The translations under genes and the position numbers were made by a program. The notes beneath the pieces were generated by a model. That model was not told where the DNA came from. It ran no database searches and saw only the letters and a program-made list of their open reading frames with translations. From Ornithinibacillus gellani (GTDB lineage: Bacteria; Bacillota; Bacilli; Bacillales; Amphibacillaceae), in contig NZ_QTSZ01000007.1 of the NCBI RefSeq assembly GCF_003730295.1, positions 1 through 64,000 on the forward strand: DNA of 64,000 nt, in the 5' to 3' direction. This document shows positions 42,518 through 53,120 of the stretch, piece after piece. Within the stretch, counting starts at the first letter, position 1. Each line of letters opens with the position of its first letter.

Positions 42518-43435
42518 TTATTCCTCTTGCGCCCGTTGGATTGGTCCTTCTGCTTCTTCTCTACCATGATACAATACAAGACGAGGGGATGGAATATCTA
42601 TTCCTGCTTGATATAGCTTATCCTTTATTTCCTTCCGAATCACTCGTTCACCAAACCATTGATATACCGGCTGTGTTTCCGCAATGACTCGAATGACATA
42701 ATGTGATGTGTCCAATACTTGCACGCCGTGAATCGTTGGCGTGGATACAAATTCCTCGTATTTTTCCGGTAGCGTTGCGATGATTTCAGAAATTAATTGT
42801 TCTGCCCGTTCTACATCGTCTTCATAGGGAATATTGACATCGACCACAGATAATCCGTTTCGCACCGAGTAATTGACTACCTGGGTAATGTTTCCGTTTG
42901 GAATGACGTTCATTTCCCCTGTCCAGCTCTTTACCTTCGTTGTACGAATACCGATTTCTTCCACGGTACCCTCAGCACCAGATACGACGACATAATCGCC
43001 AACCGAAAACTGATCTTCAAATATAATGAAGAAACCGGATATCACATCACGCACCAGGTTTTGGGCACCAAAACCAATTGCCAAACCTGCAACTCCTGCA
43101 CCAGCTAATAAAGCACCAATATTGATGGTGAATACTTCTAAAATCATAATAAACGCGGTGAAATACGCAACATAAGAAACCATATTTTGAATGAGCTTCT
43201 TCAGCGTATTTTCCCGACGTTCAGATATTCGTATGGGTCCATGCTGCTTCCGAGTGAAAAATCGCTCAATCAATCGGTTGCTTATTTTCACAATAATAAG
43301 CATCAGAAGCAAAATAAACACGATTTTCAATGCACCCTGTGCCAGCTTCACCCATAGCTCGGGTCCTTTTAAATATTCAATTAGATTTGTAATTTCATTG
43401 TTCAAAACAAAACCTCCAACATCTGACTTCGACAA
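42518..43435 (-). CDS. Small-conductance mechanosensitive channel (MscS family)
   Basis: A 305-residue channel with an N-terminal amphipathic region, three membrane helices and the pore-lining TM3 (INIGALLAGAGVAGLAIGFGAQNLVRDVISGFFIIFEDQFSVGDYV). A cytoplasmic beta and C-terminal cage follows. It releases solutes under osmotic downshock, which fits a halotolerant host. The C-terminus (HGREEAEGPIQRAQEE) is charged. Confidence 0.93.
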   Translation of the reverse strand: MSKSDVGGFVLNNEITNLIEYLKGPELWVKLAQGALKIVFILLLMLIIVKISNRLIERFFTRKQHGPIRISERRENTLKKLIQNMVSYVAYFTAFIMILEVFTINIGALLAGAGVAGLAIGFGAQNLVRDVISGFFIIFEDQFSVGDYVVVSGAEGTVEEIGIRTTKVKSWTGEMNVIPNGNITQVVNYSVRNGLSVVDVNIPYEDDVERAEQLISEIIATLPEKYEEFVSTPTIHGVQVLDTSHYVIRVIAETQPVYQWFGERVIRKEIKDKLYQAGIDIPSPRLVLYHGREEAEGPIQRAQEE

Positions 43436-43512
43436 TTTCTATAACGGAAAACCGTATTATAGATGATTTTATCGCATTCTCTTTTGCATTTAAAGGATAA
43501 TGCAATCGGCGC

Positions 43513-44529
43513 TTATTTCGTTGTATTCCACAATGGGTAGAGTAATAATCGTATTAATACATATAAATTTAAAATTCCATATAATGGATACAAGAACCCA
43601 ATCAAGGTGGAAAAACCGATCGCTGTTAGTGGCAGCATCGTTATAAGCAGGCAACTAGTCATGAGCCAAAGCGGTACATTTTTGAAATATCCTTTTAATC
43701 TTGTCACAATACCTAATAATCCAGCTGCAGCCGTCGTATAAATGGCAAACCATAATAAGAACGACATAAAAATAAGCATATTTAACGAATAACTATTTAA
43801 TATTGCGAATAATGGAATTTCATATACCAATAATTCATCTGCAATTTGGATTAAGCTATTATTATAGATGTATGTAATGATTCCCAATACAAGTCCACTG
43901 CCAATACAGGCAATCCATATTTCCTGCTTCGATTTAATTTTACTGCCAATCGCACCGAGCACCGCGATGAGAGGCAATATATTTAAGGCTGTAAATGGAA
44001 ATGCTGCATGCCAATTATCCTGCTCATGCCAATGCGAAAATAGCTCCAGCTGTTCATCTCTAATAAATTGTAATAGCACAGCAATTAATCCAATAATCAA
44101 TACAGGCAAGATGATCTGATTGATTTCCAATAAACCATTAATATCACGGATAAACAATAAGATTAATGCAATACACATGATGATAATTCCCCAGCCATAT
44201 GATAGTTGAAAGGATTGAACAGATGCACCACTTCCTGAAAGCATCACGACTGTTGTTGTATACAAATATAAAAAAATCATCCCATCGTATACAGCGGTTA
44301 ATCTGCCACCAACAATTGTCCGCAGCACCGGACGATATTCCTCTGTTTGAAATTGATGACTAATATACATAATGACGGTACATGATATCGTAAAAAATAG
44401 GATAAATAACACGATTGCTAGTCCACTTCCATGGCCAAAAAACTCCCATATTTCACGCCCTGATGCATACCCTGCACCAATCGTTGTGCCAATGATTAAA
44501 AACATCCACTTCAATCCAGATTTCAGCAT
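43513..44529 (-). CDS. YkvI-like membrane protein (LeuT-fold transporter relative)
   Basis: A protein of about 338 residues with ten hydrophobic helices. The start MLKSGLKWMFLIIGTTIGAGYASGREIWEFF carries the broken-helix GAGYASG motif common to APC/LeuT-fold carriers. GGAGG lies seven bases before the ATG at 44529; the ATG two codons earlier touches it. The substrate is unknown. Divergent from yyaC. Confidence 0.8.
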   Translation of the reverse strand: MLKSGLKWMFLIIGTTIGAGYASGREIWEFFGHGSGLAIVLFILFFTISCTVIMYISHQFQTEEYRPVLRTIVGGRLTAVYDGMIFLYLYTTTVVMLSGSGASVQSFQLSYGWGIIIMCIALILLFIRDINGLLEINQIILPVLIIGLIAVLLQFIRDEQLELFSHWHEQDNWHAAFPFTALNILPLIAVLGAIGSKIKSKQEIWIACIGSGLVLGIITYIYNNSLIQIADELLVYEIPLFAILNSYSLNMLIFMSFLLWFAIYTTAAAGLLGIVTRLKGYFKNVPLWLMTSCLLITMLPLTAIGFSTLIGFLYPLYGILNLYVLIRLLLYPLWNTTK

Positions 44530-44561
44530 GCTCATCCTCCATTAGTATGTCATTGCCATAT

Positions 44562-44591
44562 GTATAAAGCTTGGCAATTATCCGTATACTA
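44562..44591 (+). promoter_or_regulatory. yyaC: Candidate forespore (sigma-F/G type) promoter of yyaC
   Basis: GTATA (44562-44566), a 15-bp spacer, then CCGTATACTA (44582-44591), which fits the sigma-F -10 GGNNANANTR except for its two first bases. yyaC is forespore-expressed in B. subtilis. Confidence 0.4.
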
Positions 44592-44619
44592 CTAACAATA
44601 TGTTTGCGGAGGATAAGCT

Positions 44620-45291
44620 ATGAATGGAAAGCAATCATTCCTAAATAATCAAAAAAATTCTATTCGGATTTCTCATACAGATGCAGAGCAAGCCGCAGCA
44701 TTGCCTGAAACGATTGCATCCTGGTTACCCATACAAGCTCATGAATATATTATTCTATGTATTGGTACCGATCGTTCCACTGGTGATGCACTTGGTCCAT
44801 TAACAGGTACTTATCTACATCAACACGGCTTGAAACATCTTCATGTCTATGGCACCCTGCACGAGCCTGTCCATGCATTAAATTTAGTAGAAACCCTTGA
44901 TCAAATTTATGAAAAGCATCATAATCCCTATATTATTGGTGTAGATGCCTGTCTTGGAAAGAAACAAACGGTTGGCACGATATTAACAGGCATTGGCTCA
45001 TTAAAGCCTGGTGCCGCCTTAAAAAAAGATTTACCGGCAGTCGGGCATATGCATATGATTGGAATAGTTAATGTGGGCGGATTTATGGAGTATGCTGTCC
45101 TACAGCATACAAGATTATCACTCGTCTATGATATCGCTGCATCCATGGCAAATATAATCATAGATTTGGACAATCAGCTTACAAAACGGTCTATTCGTCG
45201 GCAACGTATTATACGCCAACGAAACACAATTGTGGAAGAGCATAAGCGCCCATTCAGAAAAACACAAAATTTTCTTGGATTACTACGCTAG
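44620..45291 (+). CDS. yyaC: Sporulation protein YyaC (GPR-like fold)
   Basis: A 223-residue protein of the spore protease YyaC family, which resembles the fold of the germination protease GPR. Diagnostic segments are IILCIGTDRSTGDALGPLTGTYL and IIGVDACLGKKQTVGTILTG. It supports the view that the organism forms endospores. The C-terminal 30 residues are basic. Confidence 0.93.
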   Translation: MNGKQSFLNNQKNSIRISHTDAEQAAALPETIASWLPIQAHEYIILCIGTDRSTGDALGPLTGTYLHQHGLKHLHVYGTLHEPVHALNLVETLDQIYEKHHNPYIIGVDACLGKKQTVGTILTGIGSLKPGAALKKDLPAVGHMHMIGIVNVGGFMEYAVLQHTRLSLVYDIAASMANIIIDLDNQLTKRSIRRQRIIRQRNTIVEEHKRPFRKTQNFLGLLR

Positions 45292-45492
45292 CATCTTATC
45301 ATCCTTCGTGTCATACATGCTGTGGACCACGCTTGAAGAAGAGTTTATGCTCGTCCTATCAAAAGAACTGGAATGGCGATAGATTTAGATTCCTTTTAAT
45401 TGAAATGATTAAATGCTTGCCACCAACCTGGGGATTTATGACGTAGTGAAGTTTTGGAGGATGCAGTTGCAGCTACATAACATTTTTCCAAT
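45292..45492. other. Intergenic region after yyaC
   Basis: No gene is supported. A short open frame at about 45319-45381 (MLWTTLEEEFMLVLSKELEW) has no ribosome site and matches nothing I know. Confidence 0.4.
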
Positions 45493-45525
45493 AAAAAAGC
45501 AGCATATTCTAAAATATGCTGCCCT
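45493..45525 (-). terminator. Terminator of the DUF554 gene
   Basis: GCAGCATATT and AATATGCTGC pair around CTAA, with TTTTTT following on the minus strand. Confidence 0.9.
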
Positions 45526-45531
45526 TCCCTA

Positions 45532-46242
45532 TCAAGATATGAAATGATAATAAATAGAATATATCATGATAACGGTTAGTATTGCTGGGAGTAAGTTTCC
45601 GATGCGGATGTGAACCACTTTTAATAGATTCAATCCAATTGCAACGATTATAATGCCACCGACTGCAGTTAACTCTACAATAAAACCGTCTAAAAATGCT
45701 AACGGCACCAGTCTGTCTATTTGTGTAGCAAGCAATGCAATGATGCCTTGGTATAAGACAACGGGTACGGCAGATAAGATGACGCCAATCCCTAATGTTG
45801 TTGTAAGTACCAATGCGGTGAAGCCATCAATAATCCCTTTCGTTATCAAAACTTCATGATCCCCTCGGATACCGCTATCTAAAGCACCTAGTATAGCCAT
45901 CGCTCCAATAACAAATATAAGTGATGCGGTGACAAACCCTTCTGAAATGGAAAATTGCTCTTGTTGGCTCTTGAAATGACTGCCAATCCAATTTCCGAAA
46001 CGATTAATTGCTTTTTCCACCTGTAATAGTTCACCAATGATTGCCCCGCTCAACAAGCTTAACAAGACAATAATGATCACTTCTGTTTCAAATGCCATCT
46101 TCAAGCCAATTAATATAACAGTTAGTGCAATTCCCTGCATCACTGTTTCTTTAAAACGATCTGGAATTTTGGTGAAAAATAAGCCCAGCAAACTTCCTAT
46201 GATGATTAGTATTCCATTGATGATTGTTCCGAATAATGCCAT
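45532..46242 (-). CDS. DUF554 membrane protein (YdfK/YqgA-like)
   Basis: A 236-residue membrane protein with six to seven helices. The N-terminus MALFGTIINGILIIIGSLLGLF and the segment GVILSAVPVVLYQG are family marks. Downstream of the desulfurase-like gene by 22 bp and probably in one operon. Function unknown. Confidence 0.9.
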   Translation of the reverse strand: MALFGTIINGILIIIGSLLGLFFTKIPDRFKETVMQGIALTVILIGLKMAFETEVIIIVLLSLLSGAIIGELLQVEKAINRFGNWIGSHFKSQQEQFSISEGFVTASLIFVIGAMAILGALDSGIRGDHEVLITKGIIDGFTALVLTTTLGIGVILSAVPVVLYQGIIALLATQIDRLVPLAFLDGFIVELTAVGGIIIVAIGLNLLKVVHIRIGNLLPAILTVIMIYSIYYHFIS

Positions 46243-46264
46243 GCGAATATCTCCATTTTACCCA

Positions 46265-47410
46265 TTACACGCGATAGGCAGCTGCTATTTCTGTCATTGC
46301 ATGTAGAAATTGGTCTATTTCTGTTTCTGTATTATACATGCTTAAGCTCGCTCTTACAATTCCTTGATCTAATGTACCAAGCGAATCATGAATGAGTGGA
46401 CTGCAATGCAAGCCTGCTCGTACACATATGTTATAGCTGGAATCCAAGATCATTGCAATTTCCTGTGAGTTCGCACCTTCTATATTAAATGCAATAATAG
46501 GAAGCCTGTCCTCCCCTACTCCAGGTCCATAGCAACGAATCCCATTTATTTGTTCCAGCCCTTTTATTAGTTGATTAATAAGGATTGTTTCACGTGGAAC
46601 ATTTTCATGTTTTCTTGACATATAGACTTCTATTGCAGCACCTAAACCGGCAATGGCTGGCACATTTAGTGTCCCACTTTCAAAGCGTTCAGGCCATTGT
46701 TCAGGTTGTGCCACATTCTCTGAAAATGCTCCTGTTCCACCATGTAAAATCGGTTTCAAGGCTATATCACCTTCTACCAACAGCATGCCTGTTCCTTGTG
46801 GTCCCATTAAACCTTTATGACCTGGAAAAACGAGCATATTTATTTCATCTGTTTTCATGTCTATCGCAATATGTCCCGCAGTTTGTGAGGCGTCAATGAG
46901 CACAGGAATTTGTTGTGCTTTGGCAATACCAGCTATTTCTCGAATTGGCACCATATCACCTGTAACATTAGAAGCATGTGTCATAGCAATTAATTTGGTT
47001 TGTGGGGTGATGGACTTCATAACGCTCCCACAAGAATCTTCCTTCATTGCATCTATATATGTAACTTCAATGTCTTTTGTTTTACGCAAATATTCCAATG
47101 GCCGTCTAATGGAATTATGTTCCATTGCAGTCGCTATGACATGATTGCCAGCCTGCCACTCTATCCCCTTAATCGCTTGATTTAAAGCTGCCGTTGCATT
47201 ATGAAAATATAATGCCTGTCGCGGGTCACTACATCCAAATGCTTTAGCCGCCTTCTCTCTCACGTCTGCTACAATTGCACTCGCTTTTCTAGCCAGCATA
47301 TGCCCTCCCCTACCCGGGTTAGCAGATGCATGCAGCATCGCTTCCTGTACTACTTCCAATACTTGGGGCGGCTTTTGAAAAGATGTTGCTGCTTGATCAA
47401 AATAAATCAT
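46265..47410 (-). CDS. Class V aminotransferase / cysteine desulfurase-like enzyme
   Basis: A 381-residue PLP enzyme. Lysine in FPGHKGLMGPQGTG is the Schiff-base residue, and NATAALNQAI and HASNVTGDMVPI are typical of the NifS/Csd group. The late segment VRAGLHCSPLIHDSLGT has the loop cysteine used for sulfur transfer. The ATG at 47410 has GGGGGTG upstream; the frame to 47482 crosses the parB terminator and is not used. It contains a parS site at 46586. Confidence 0.9.
   Translation of the reverse strand: MIYFDQAATSFQKPPQVLEVVQEAMLHASANPGRGGHMLARKASAIVADVREKAAKAFGCSDPRQALYFHNATAALNQAIKGIEWQAGNHVIATAMEHNSIRRPLEYLRKTKDIEVTYIDAMKEDSCGSVMKSITPQTKLIAMTHASNVTGDMVPIREIAGIAKAQQIPVLIDASQTAGHIAIDMKTDEINMLVFPGHKGLMGPQGTGMLLVEGDIALKPILHGGTGAFSENVAQPEQWPERFESGTLNVPAIAGLGAAIEVYMSRKHENVPRETILINQLIKGLEQINGIRCYGPGVGEDRLPIIAFNIEGANSQEIAMILDSSYNICVRAGLHCSPLIHDSLGTLDQGIVRASLSMYNTETEIDQFLHAMTEIAAAYRV
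46586..46601. promoter_or_regulatory. parS site inside the desulfurase-like gene
   Basis: The minus strand reads TGTTCCACGTGAAACA, a full match to parS consensus TGTTNCACGTGAAACA. It encodes part of ENVPRETI in the gene, so the protein tolerates the site. Confidence 0.9.
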
Positions 47411-47461
47411 ACCCATCACCCCCTTTATCATTGCATCTATTATATCATGCAATAAAAAGAA

Positions 47462-47489
47462 AAAGGATAAATGCCGAAGCACTCATCCT
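47462..47489 (-). terminator. Terminator of parA-parB
   Basis: AAGGAT..TGC pairs with GCA..ATCCTT around TTCG, with a T-rich tail on the minus strand. It lies between parB and the desulfurase-like gene. Confidence 0.8.
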
Positions 47490-47506
47490 TCAAATTCTAT
47501 TTTCTT

Positions 47507-48343
47507 TTATTCTGTTTCTAGTAATTCTATAATGCGTTCTAAATCATCATCCGTATAAAATTCAATTTCAATTTTACCTTTTCGTTTGCCTCGGTTAATA
47601 TTTACAGCTGTACCTAAGCGATCACGTAGGATGGATTCTCGTTCCTGAATAAAGATGTCTTTCTTAATTTGCTTTTTCTTCACAGGTTTTTCATTCAATA
47701 AGGTGATGAGCTTTTCTACCTGGCGTACATTTAATTTTTCTTTTCGTATCTTGTGTACACATGGCATTAACTTATCTTTATCCTTTAATCCTAGCAATGC
47801 CCTGCCATGTCCCATGGATAACTCACCATTATTAATATATGCAACAACCTGATCGGGCAGGGACAGTAATCTAACAATATTAGCTATATGTGAACGACTT
47901 TTACCAAGTCGTTTCGATAGCTCGTCCTGTGTTAGATCCAATTCCCTCATTAAATTGGCATATGCTTGTGCTTCCTCAATGGCAGTTAAGTCTTCGCGCT
48001 GCAGGTTTTCCAATAAGGCAAGTTCCATCATCTTCTCATCGGATAGTTCTTTAACAACTGCAGGTATAACCTTTAGTCCGGCTTCCTTGGCAGCACGAAA
48101 TCTTCTTTCTCCAACAACAATTTCATAGCCTTTGATGCTTTTTCGGACTATTAATGGCTGAATGATGCCGTATTCTAGGATGGAGTCCTTTAATTCCTCT
48201 ATTGCATCCGCATGAAAGGTTTTTCTAGGCTGATAAGGATTTGGTCTACACTCAGAGATTGCAATCTCTTGAATCATTTCCTCATCATGTTCTTCTATTT
48301 CTGGAAAAAACGCGTCAAGCCCTCTACCCAACCCTCGTGCCAT
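47507..48343 (-). CDS. parB: Chromosome partitioning protein ParB (Spo0J)
   Basis: A 278-residue CTP-dependent clamp that loads at parS and spreads. CTPase motifs [13 protein letters not shown] and [15 protein letters not shown], the helix-turn-helix [27 protein letters not shown], and the C-terminal dimerisation domain are in order. It overlaps parA by 20 bp. Three parS sites in this window are its targets. Confidence 0.96.
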   Translation of the reverse strand: MARGLGRGLDAFFPEIEEHDEEMIQEIAISECRPNPYQPRKTFHADAIEELKDSILEYGIIQPLIVRKSIKGYEIVVGERRFRAAKEAGLKVIPAVVKELSDEKMMELALLENLQREDLTAIEEAQAYANLMRELDLTQDELSKRLGKSRSHIANIVRLLSLPDQVVAYINNGELSMGHGRALLGLKDKDKLMPCVHKIRKEKLNVRQVEKLITLLNEKPVKKKQIKKDIFIQERESILRDRLGTAVNINRGKRKGKIEIEFYTDDDLERIIELLETE

Positions 48344-49097
48344 TCTCCATCACTTCCTTAGCTAATTCTAGATACACCTCTGCTCCACGAGATTTCGGAT
48401 CATATGTAATGATCGGTTTACCATGGCTCGGTGCTTCACCTAAACGAACATTTCTCGGAATAATAGACTTATATACTTTGTCTTGGAAGTATTTCTTCAC
48501 TTCTTCGATAACCTGTAACCCTAGATTTGTTCTTGCATCCAGCATGGTTAGTAACACACCTTCAATCATTAGGCGCTTGTTCAAATGCTTTTGAACCAAT
48601 CGAATCGTATTTAATAGCTGACTTAATCCTTCCAACGCGTAATATTCACATTGAACCGGTATTAAAACTGAATCAGATGAAGTTAATGCATTGATTGTCA
48701 GCAAGCCTAATGAAGGCGGGCAGTCAATAATGATATAATCATAGACTTTCTTTAAGCTCTCCAATGATTCCTTCAAGCGAATTTCTCTTGAAATAGTTGG
48801 CACGAGCTCAATTTCTGCTCCTGCCAGCTGAATCGTTGCAGGAATAATGTCTAAATTTACTACATCAGTAGGAAAACATACATCTTTGGCAGGGACATCC
48901 TCTACAAGCACATTATAAATACATTGATTTACGTCCGCTTTATTGATGCCTACCCCACTCGTTGCGTTTCCCTGCGGATCAATATCGACAAGCAATACTT
49001 TATTGCCCAATTGTGCCAAACATGCACTTAAGTTGACGGAGGAAGTTGTTTTTCCTACTCCACCCTTTTGATTAGCGATGGATATTATTTTTCCCAT
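48324..49097 (-). CDS. parA: Chromosome partitioning ATPase ParA (Soj)
   Basis: A 257-residue deviant Walker ATPase. [28 protein letters not shown] contains the signature KGGVGKTT, and [14 protein letters not shown] and [13 protein letters not shown] are the other motifs. It works with ParB in origin segregation and also regulates DnaA in B. subtilis. Confidence 0.97.
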   Translation of the reverse strand: MGKIISIANQKGGVGKTTSSVNLSACLAQLGNKVLLVDIDPQGNATSGVGINKADVNQCIYNVLVEDVPAKDVCFPTDVVNLDIIPATIQLAGAEIELVPTISREIRLKESLESLKKVYDYIIIDCPPSLGLLTINALTSSDSVLIPVQCEYYALEGLSQLLNTIRLVQKHLNKRLMIEGVLLTMLDARTNLGLQVIEEVKKYFQDKVYKSIIPRNVRLGEAPSHGKPIITYDPKSRGAEVYLELAKEVMENGTRVG

Positions 49098-49219
49098 GTT
49101 TTCACCTACCTAGTCTATCTATTTTATTCTATCACTTTTATCTCTTGAATAAGTCATTTAAGTGGATTTTGTTAGAGATTTGTAATGAAGCTATTATATT
49201 TCGCAGTTTTCAGATGGAA

Positions 49220-49249
49220 ATCCCCACCTCCGATCACAAAGGTGGGGAT
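49220..49249 (-). terminator. Hairpin after noc
   Basis: ATCCCCACCT and AGGTGGGGAT pair; the following minus-strand TTTCC is a weak T tract. Confidence 0.6.
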
Positions 49250-49267
49250 GGATATAAGGAAAATATA

Positions 49268-50125
49268 TTATTTCTTTTTAGGTATTTTAATCGTAATTTG
49301 ATAATAATCTTCTAGTTCTTGTTCATCCGATTCAACAGCTACACCAGTATCTGATACCATGGACAAGGATTGTCTAATCGTGTTCATAGCAATGCGCACA
49401 TCTTTATTAAATCCTTTTAATCTAGGCTTTTTCTTTACGGGTACGGGATCATTCATTTTTGCGATCCGCTCTTCCGTCTGTTTTACATTTAAGCCTCGTT
49501 CTAATATAATGGCAAGTAATTTTAACTGTTTTTCTTCATCTTTCAGCTTAATTAACGCACGCGCATGGCGTTCGGTAATTTGTTTTTGCAACAGTGCTTG
49601 CTGTACCTCATCTGGAAGCTTTAATAAACGTAATTTATTTGCAACTGTTGATTGATTCTTACCTAAACGCTGAGCTAATGCCTCTTGGGTTAAATCATGC
49701 AATTCCAATAGCTGCTGATAGGCAAGCGCCTCTTCAATTACTGTCAATTCCTCACGTTGGAGGTTTTCAATCAGCGCGACGGAAGCAGTCTGCGTATCTG
49801 TCATCTCTCGAATAATAGCAGAAACACGTTCCCACCCGAGCACTTGAACAGCACGCCATCTTCTTTCCCCTGCAATCAGCTCATATTTATCATCGTCCAT
49901 TTTACGAACAACTATGGGCTGAATCATACCATGTGTATTTATTGTTTGCGCCAATTCAGCGATTTTTTCATCATCGAAAATCGTTCTCGGCTGAAATTGA
50001 TTTGGTTCAATTTGATCAACCGGCAGCTGGATTACCTCATCCGGATGAAAGGATTCTTCCACTTTCTCGTCTTCAGAATTGGATTTATCCCCCAAGCCAA
50101 ATATTCTATTAAAAGGCTGCAACAC
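49268..50125 (-). CDS. noc: Nucleoid occlusion protein Noc
   Basis: A 285-residue ParB paralogue that binds Noc-boxes and the membrane to prevent division over DNA. The amphipathic N-terminus [14 protein letters not shown], CTPase motif [10 protein letters not shown], and the helix-turn-helix [27 protein letters not shown] are visible. GTG start with GGTGG upstream. Separated from rsmG by a parS site. A perfect Noc-box is at 13799. Confidence 0.95.
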   Translation of the reverse strand: MLQPFNRIFGLGDKSNSEDEKVEESFHPDEVIQLPVDQIEPNQFQPRTIFDDEKIAELAQTINTHGMIQPIVVRKMDDDKYELIAGERRWRAVQVLGWERVSAIIREMTDTQTASVALIENLQREELTVIEEALAYQQLLELHDLTQEALAQRLGKNQSTVANKLRLLKLPDEVQQALLQKQITERHARALIKLKDEEKQLKLLAIILERGLNVKQTEERIAKMNDPVPVKKKPRLKGFNKDVRIAMNTIRQSLSMVSDTGVAVESDEQELEDYYQITIKIPKKK

Positions 50126-50211
50126 AATCCAACACCACCTTCACTAATAAATAGACTAGCAGTATACTTCTCTCTATCTATGTATATGCCAATAAAAAAG
50201 CGCAAGCAAAA

Positions 50212-50227
50212 TGTTTCACGTGGAACA
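50212..50227. promoter_or_regulatory. parS site between noc and rsmG
   Basis: The minus strand reads TGTTCCACGTGAAACA, a full match to parS. Confidence 0.92.
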
Positions 50228-50356
50228 TTTGCCACGAATCGTCTGTATACTCTATTTTACCATAGATACAAAGTGAAAGGTAAGAAACAATTCGATGGCA
50301 ATTTACGAATACATTTATTTGTCTCGCTCACTCATTAAATGGAAATTAATTACATT

Positions 50357-51073
50357 TTATTCGATAGGCTCTTTATTTGGTGTACCCGGTTTGCGTGGAT
50401 ACTTTTTCGGTGTCTGTCGTTTTTTGGCAATCACAATGATGGAGCGCTCACTTTCTTCCTCTGGTAATGTAAAGGAATGATAAGCGGCTACTTCCCCTCC
50501 CAGTACTTGCAATGCCGTTCCAGCAAGATCCAGTTCTTCCTTCGCCTGTGCACCTTTCATCGCAAGAAATACCCCACCCTTTTTCACCAGTGGCAGGCAT
50601 AATTCACTCAAAACAGACATGCGTGCAACTGCACGTGCTGTTACGATATCAAAGGATTCACGAAATTGCTTGTTTTTACCGAATGTCTCTGCACGGTCAT
50701 GATAAAATGCAACCTTTTCCAAGCCTAAAGCTTCAGCAAGATGATTTAAAAATACAATCCGCTTTTTTAAGGAGTCTACAATGGTTACCTTTAGTTCAGG
50801 AAAACATATTTTTAGTGGGATACTTGGGAATCCCGCTCCTGCTCCAACATCACAGATCGTATGCTCACCAGAAAAATCATAATGAAAGGCAGCTGAAATC
50901 GAATCATAAAAATGTTTTAAATAAACATCTTCTTTCACAGTCAATGCAGTTAAATTAATTTTTTCATTCCACTCTACTAGAATTTGAAAATAAAGCTCAA
51001 ATTGTTTAAGCTGGGTTTCATTCAACAGAATACCATGCTGCTTTAATTCAGCGGCAAATTGTTCGGGATTCAT
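50357..51073 (-). CDS. rsmG: 16S rRNA (guanine-N7)-methyltransferase
   Basis: A 238-residue SAM enzyme (GidB) that methylates G527 of 16S r[20 protein letters not shown] is the SAM loop and [15 protein letters not shown] follows. The ATG at 51073 with AAGGAGA upstream gives normal length. Third gene of mnmE-mnmG-rsmG. Confidence 0.96.
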   Translation of the reverse strand: MNPEQFAAELKQHGILLNETQLKQFELYFQILVEWNEKINLTALTVKEDVYLKHFYDSISAAFHYDFSGEHTICDVGAGAGFPSIPLKICFPELKVTIVDSLKKRIVFLNHLAEALGLEKVAFYHDRAETFGKNKQFRESFDIVTARAVARMSVLSELCLPLVKKGGVFLAMKGAQAKEELDLAGTALQVLGGEVAAYHSFTLPEEESERSIIVIAKKRQTPKKYPRKPGTPNKEPIE

Positions 51074-51134
51074 GTACAGTCTCCTTTTCATACCAATTCG
51101 TCTATCCGAGGTTAATCATTGGCTCAATATGTAT

Positions 51135-51164
51135 GCAGCATCCAGAATTCCCTCCAGATGCTGC
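51135..51164 (-). terminator. Hairpin between mnmG and rsmG
   Basis: GCAGCATC and GATGCTGC pair across a 14-base loop; no T tract follows, so it may only attenuate. Confidence 0.5.
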
Positions 51165-51173
51165 GTTAGCTTA

Positions 51174-53060
51174 TTAATTAGCGACCTTGGCTATTTTTCC
51201 ATGTTCAATATAGATGAGCAAAATAGAGATATCAGCTGGGTTTACGCCAGCAATCCGTGATGCCTGCCCAACGGATAGTGGTCGTACCTGCTTTAATTTT
51301 TCCTTTGCTTCCGTAGCAATACCGCTTATGGCATCATAGTCAATGTTGTCCGGTATTTTTTTATCTTCCATCTTCAACATGCGGTCTACTTGTTCGTTTG
51401 CTTTTTTAATATAGCCTTCATATTTGACTTGAATTTCTACCTGCTCTTTTACCTCTGTTGGTAATGTTTCTTCTGCACCGATCATTTTTTCAATCGTTGC
51501 ATACGTGATTTCTGGACGCTTCAGTAAATCATAAGCTTTAATAGCATCCTTCAATGCTGTAGATTTCGCTTCAGCCATTTGTTCCTGAATGGTCGCATTT
51601 GGCTTAATCGTTATTTTTTTCAAACGTTGCTTTTCTTGTTCGATTAAACGATTTTTTTCTACAAATTTTGCATAGCGTTCCTCACGAATTAATCCAAGTG
51701 AATGACCGAGCTCTGTCAAACGAATGTCTGCATTATCATGACGTAATAATAGACGATATTCCGCCCGAGATGTTAATAGACGATATGGCTCTTTTGTTCC
51801 TTTTGTAACCAAATCATCAATTAACACACCAATATACGCCTGGGAACGATCCAAAATAACAGGTTCTTTCCCAAATACCTTGCAAGCTGCATTAATTCCT
51901 GCCATGATTCCCTGTGCTGCTGCTTCTTCATAACCGGATGTACCATTAATTTGGCCGGCAGTGAATAGCCCGGACACAGCTTTCGATTCCAATGTTGGCC
52001 ATAGCTGTGTTGGGATGACAGCATCGTATTCAATCGCATAGCCAGGACGCATAATTTCAGCGTTTTCCAGGCCAGGAACAGAGCGGACAATGTCATATTG
52101 AATCGATTCCGGTAAAGAGGTGGAAAGTCCTTGAACATATACCTCTTCTGTTTCACGTCCCTCCGGCTCCAAAAATACCTGATGACGCGGCTTATCATGA
52201 AAACGAACAATTTTATCCTCAATGGACGGGCAATAACGTGGTCCTGTCCCCCGCTTCATACCAGAATACATGGCAGACAACGTTAAATTATCGTTAATTA
52301 CCTGATGGGTCGTTTCATTTGTGTAAGTTAACCAGCATGGAATTTGGTCCAAAATGAATTCTGTTGTTTCATACGAGAATCCTTGAGGCTTCTCATCTCC
52401 TGGCTGGATTTCTGTTTTGGAATAATCAATGGTATGGCTATTAACACGTGGTGGCGTACCTGTTTTAAAGCGTGTCAATTCAAAGCCATGCTTCTCCAAA
52501 TCCTCCGATAGCTTAATGGAAACGCGCTGGTTATTTGGACCACTTTCATATTCCAGATCACCCATTAGCACTTTTCCACGCATAAATGTACCAGTAGTTA
52601 CGATGACCGTATCAGCATAGTAAGCTGATTTAGTTTCTGTCAGCACACCCTTACAGACACCATCCTCAATGATCAGCTCGTCGACCATCCCTTGTCTTAG
52701 GGTAATATTTTCTTCATTTTCAAGTATATTTTTCATTTCTCGAATATACAATGGCTTATCTGCCTGGGCCCGTAATGCTTGCACTGCCGGTCCTTTACCT
52801 GTATTCAACATCCGCATTTGGATGTATGTTTTATCAATTACCTTTGCCATGACCCCACCAAGGGCATCTATTTCACGTACAACAATCCCTTTTGCTGGTC
52901 CACCAAGTGATGGATTGCAGGGCATAAAGGCAATCATATCTAAATTCAATGTCAGCATGAGTGTTTTGGCGCCCATTCGTGCAGCAGCAATACCTGCTTC
53001 ACAGCCAGCATGGCCAGCACCAATAACAATGACATCATATTTTCCTGCATTGTACACCAT
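51174..53060 (-). CDS. mnmG: tRNA uridine 5-carboxymethylaminomethyl modification enzyme MnmG
   Basis: A 628-residue FAD enzyme (GidA) that works with MnmE to modify U34 of several tRNAs. The FAD motif is [23 protein letters not shown], with [14 protein letters not shown] and later [16 protein letters not shown]. Complete. Confidence 0.97.
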   Translation of the reverse strand: MVYNAGKYDVIVIGAGHAGCEAGIAAARMGAKTLMLTLNLDMIAFMPCNPSLGGPAKGIVVREIDALGGVMAKVIDKTYIQMRMLNTGKGPAVQALRAQADKPLYIREMKNILENEENITLRQGMVDELIIEDGVCKGVLTETKSAYYADTVIVTTGTFMRGKVLMGDLEYESGPNNQRVSIKLSEDLEKHGFELTRFKTGTPPRVNSHTIDYSKTEIQPGDEKPQGFSYETTEFILDQIPCWLTYTNETTHQVINDNLTLSAMYSGMKRGTGPRYCPSIEDKIVRFHDKPRHQVFLEPEGRETEEVYVQGLSTSLPESIQYDIVRSVPGLENAEIMRPGYAIEYDAVIPTQLWPTLESKAVSGLFTAGQINGTSGYEEAAAQGIMAGINAACKVFGKEPVILDRSQAYIGVLIDDLVTKGTKEPYRLLTSRAEYRLLLRHDNADIRLTELGHSLGLIREERYAKFVEKNRLIEQEKQRLKKITIKPNATIQEQMAEAKSTALKDAIKAYDLLKRPEITYATIEKMIGAEETLPTEVKEQVEIQVKYEGYIKKANEQVDRMLKMEDKKIPDNIDYDAISGIATEAKEKLKQVRPLSVGQASRIAGVNPADISILLIYIEHGKIAKVAN

Positions 53061-53120
53061 CTTATTTCATCCTCTCTTTTCTTATCATCCACTAATCCTT
53101 ACGATATATCGTTTTATTCC

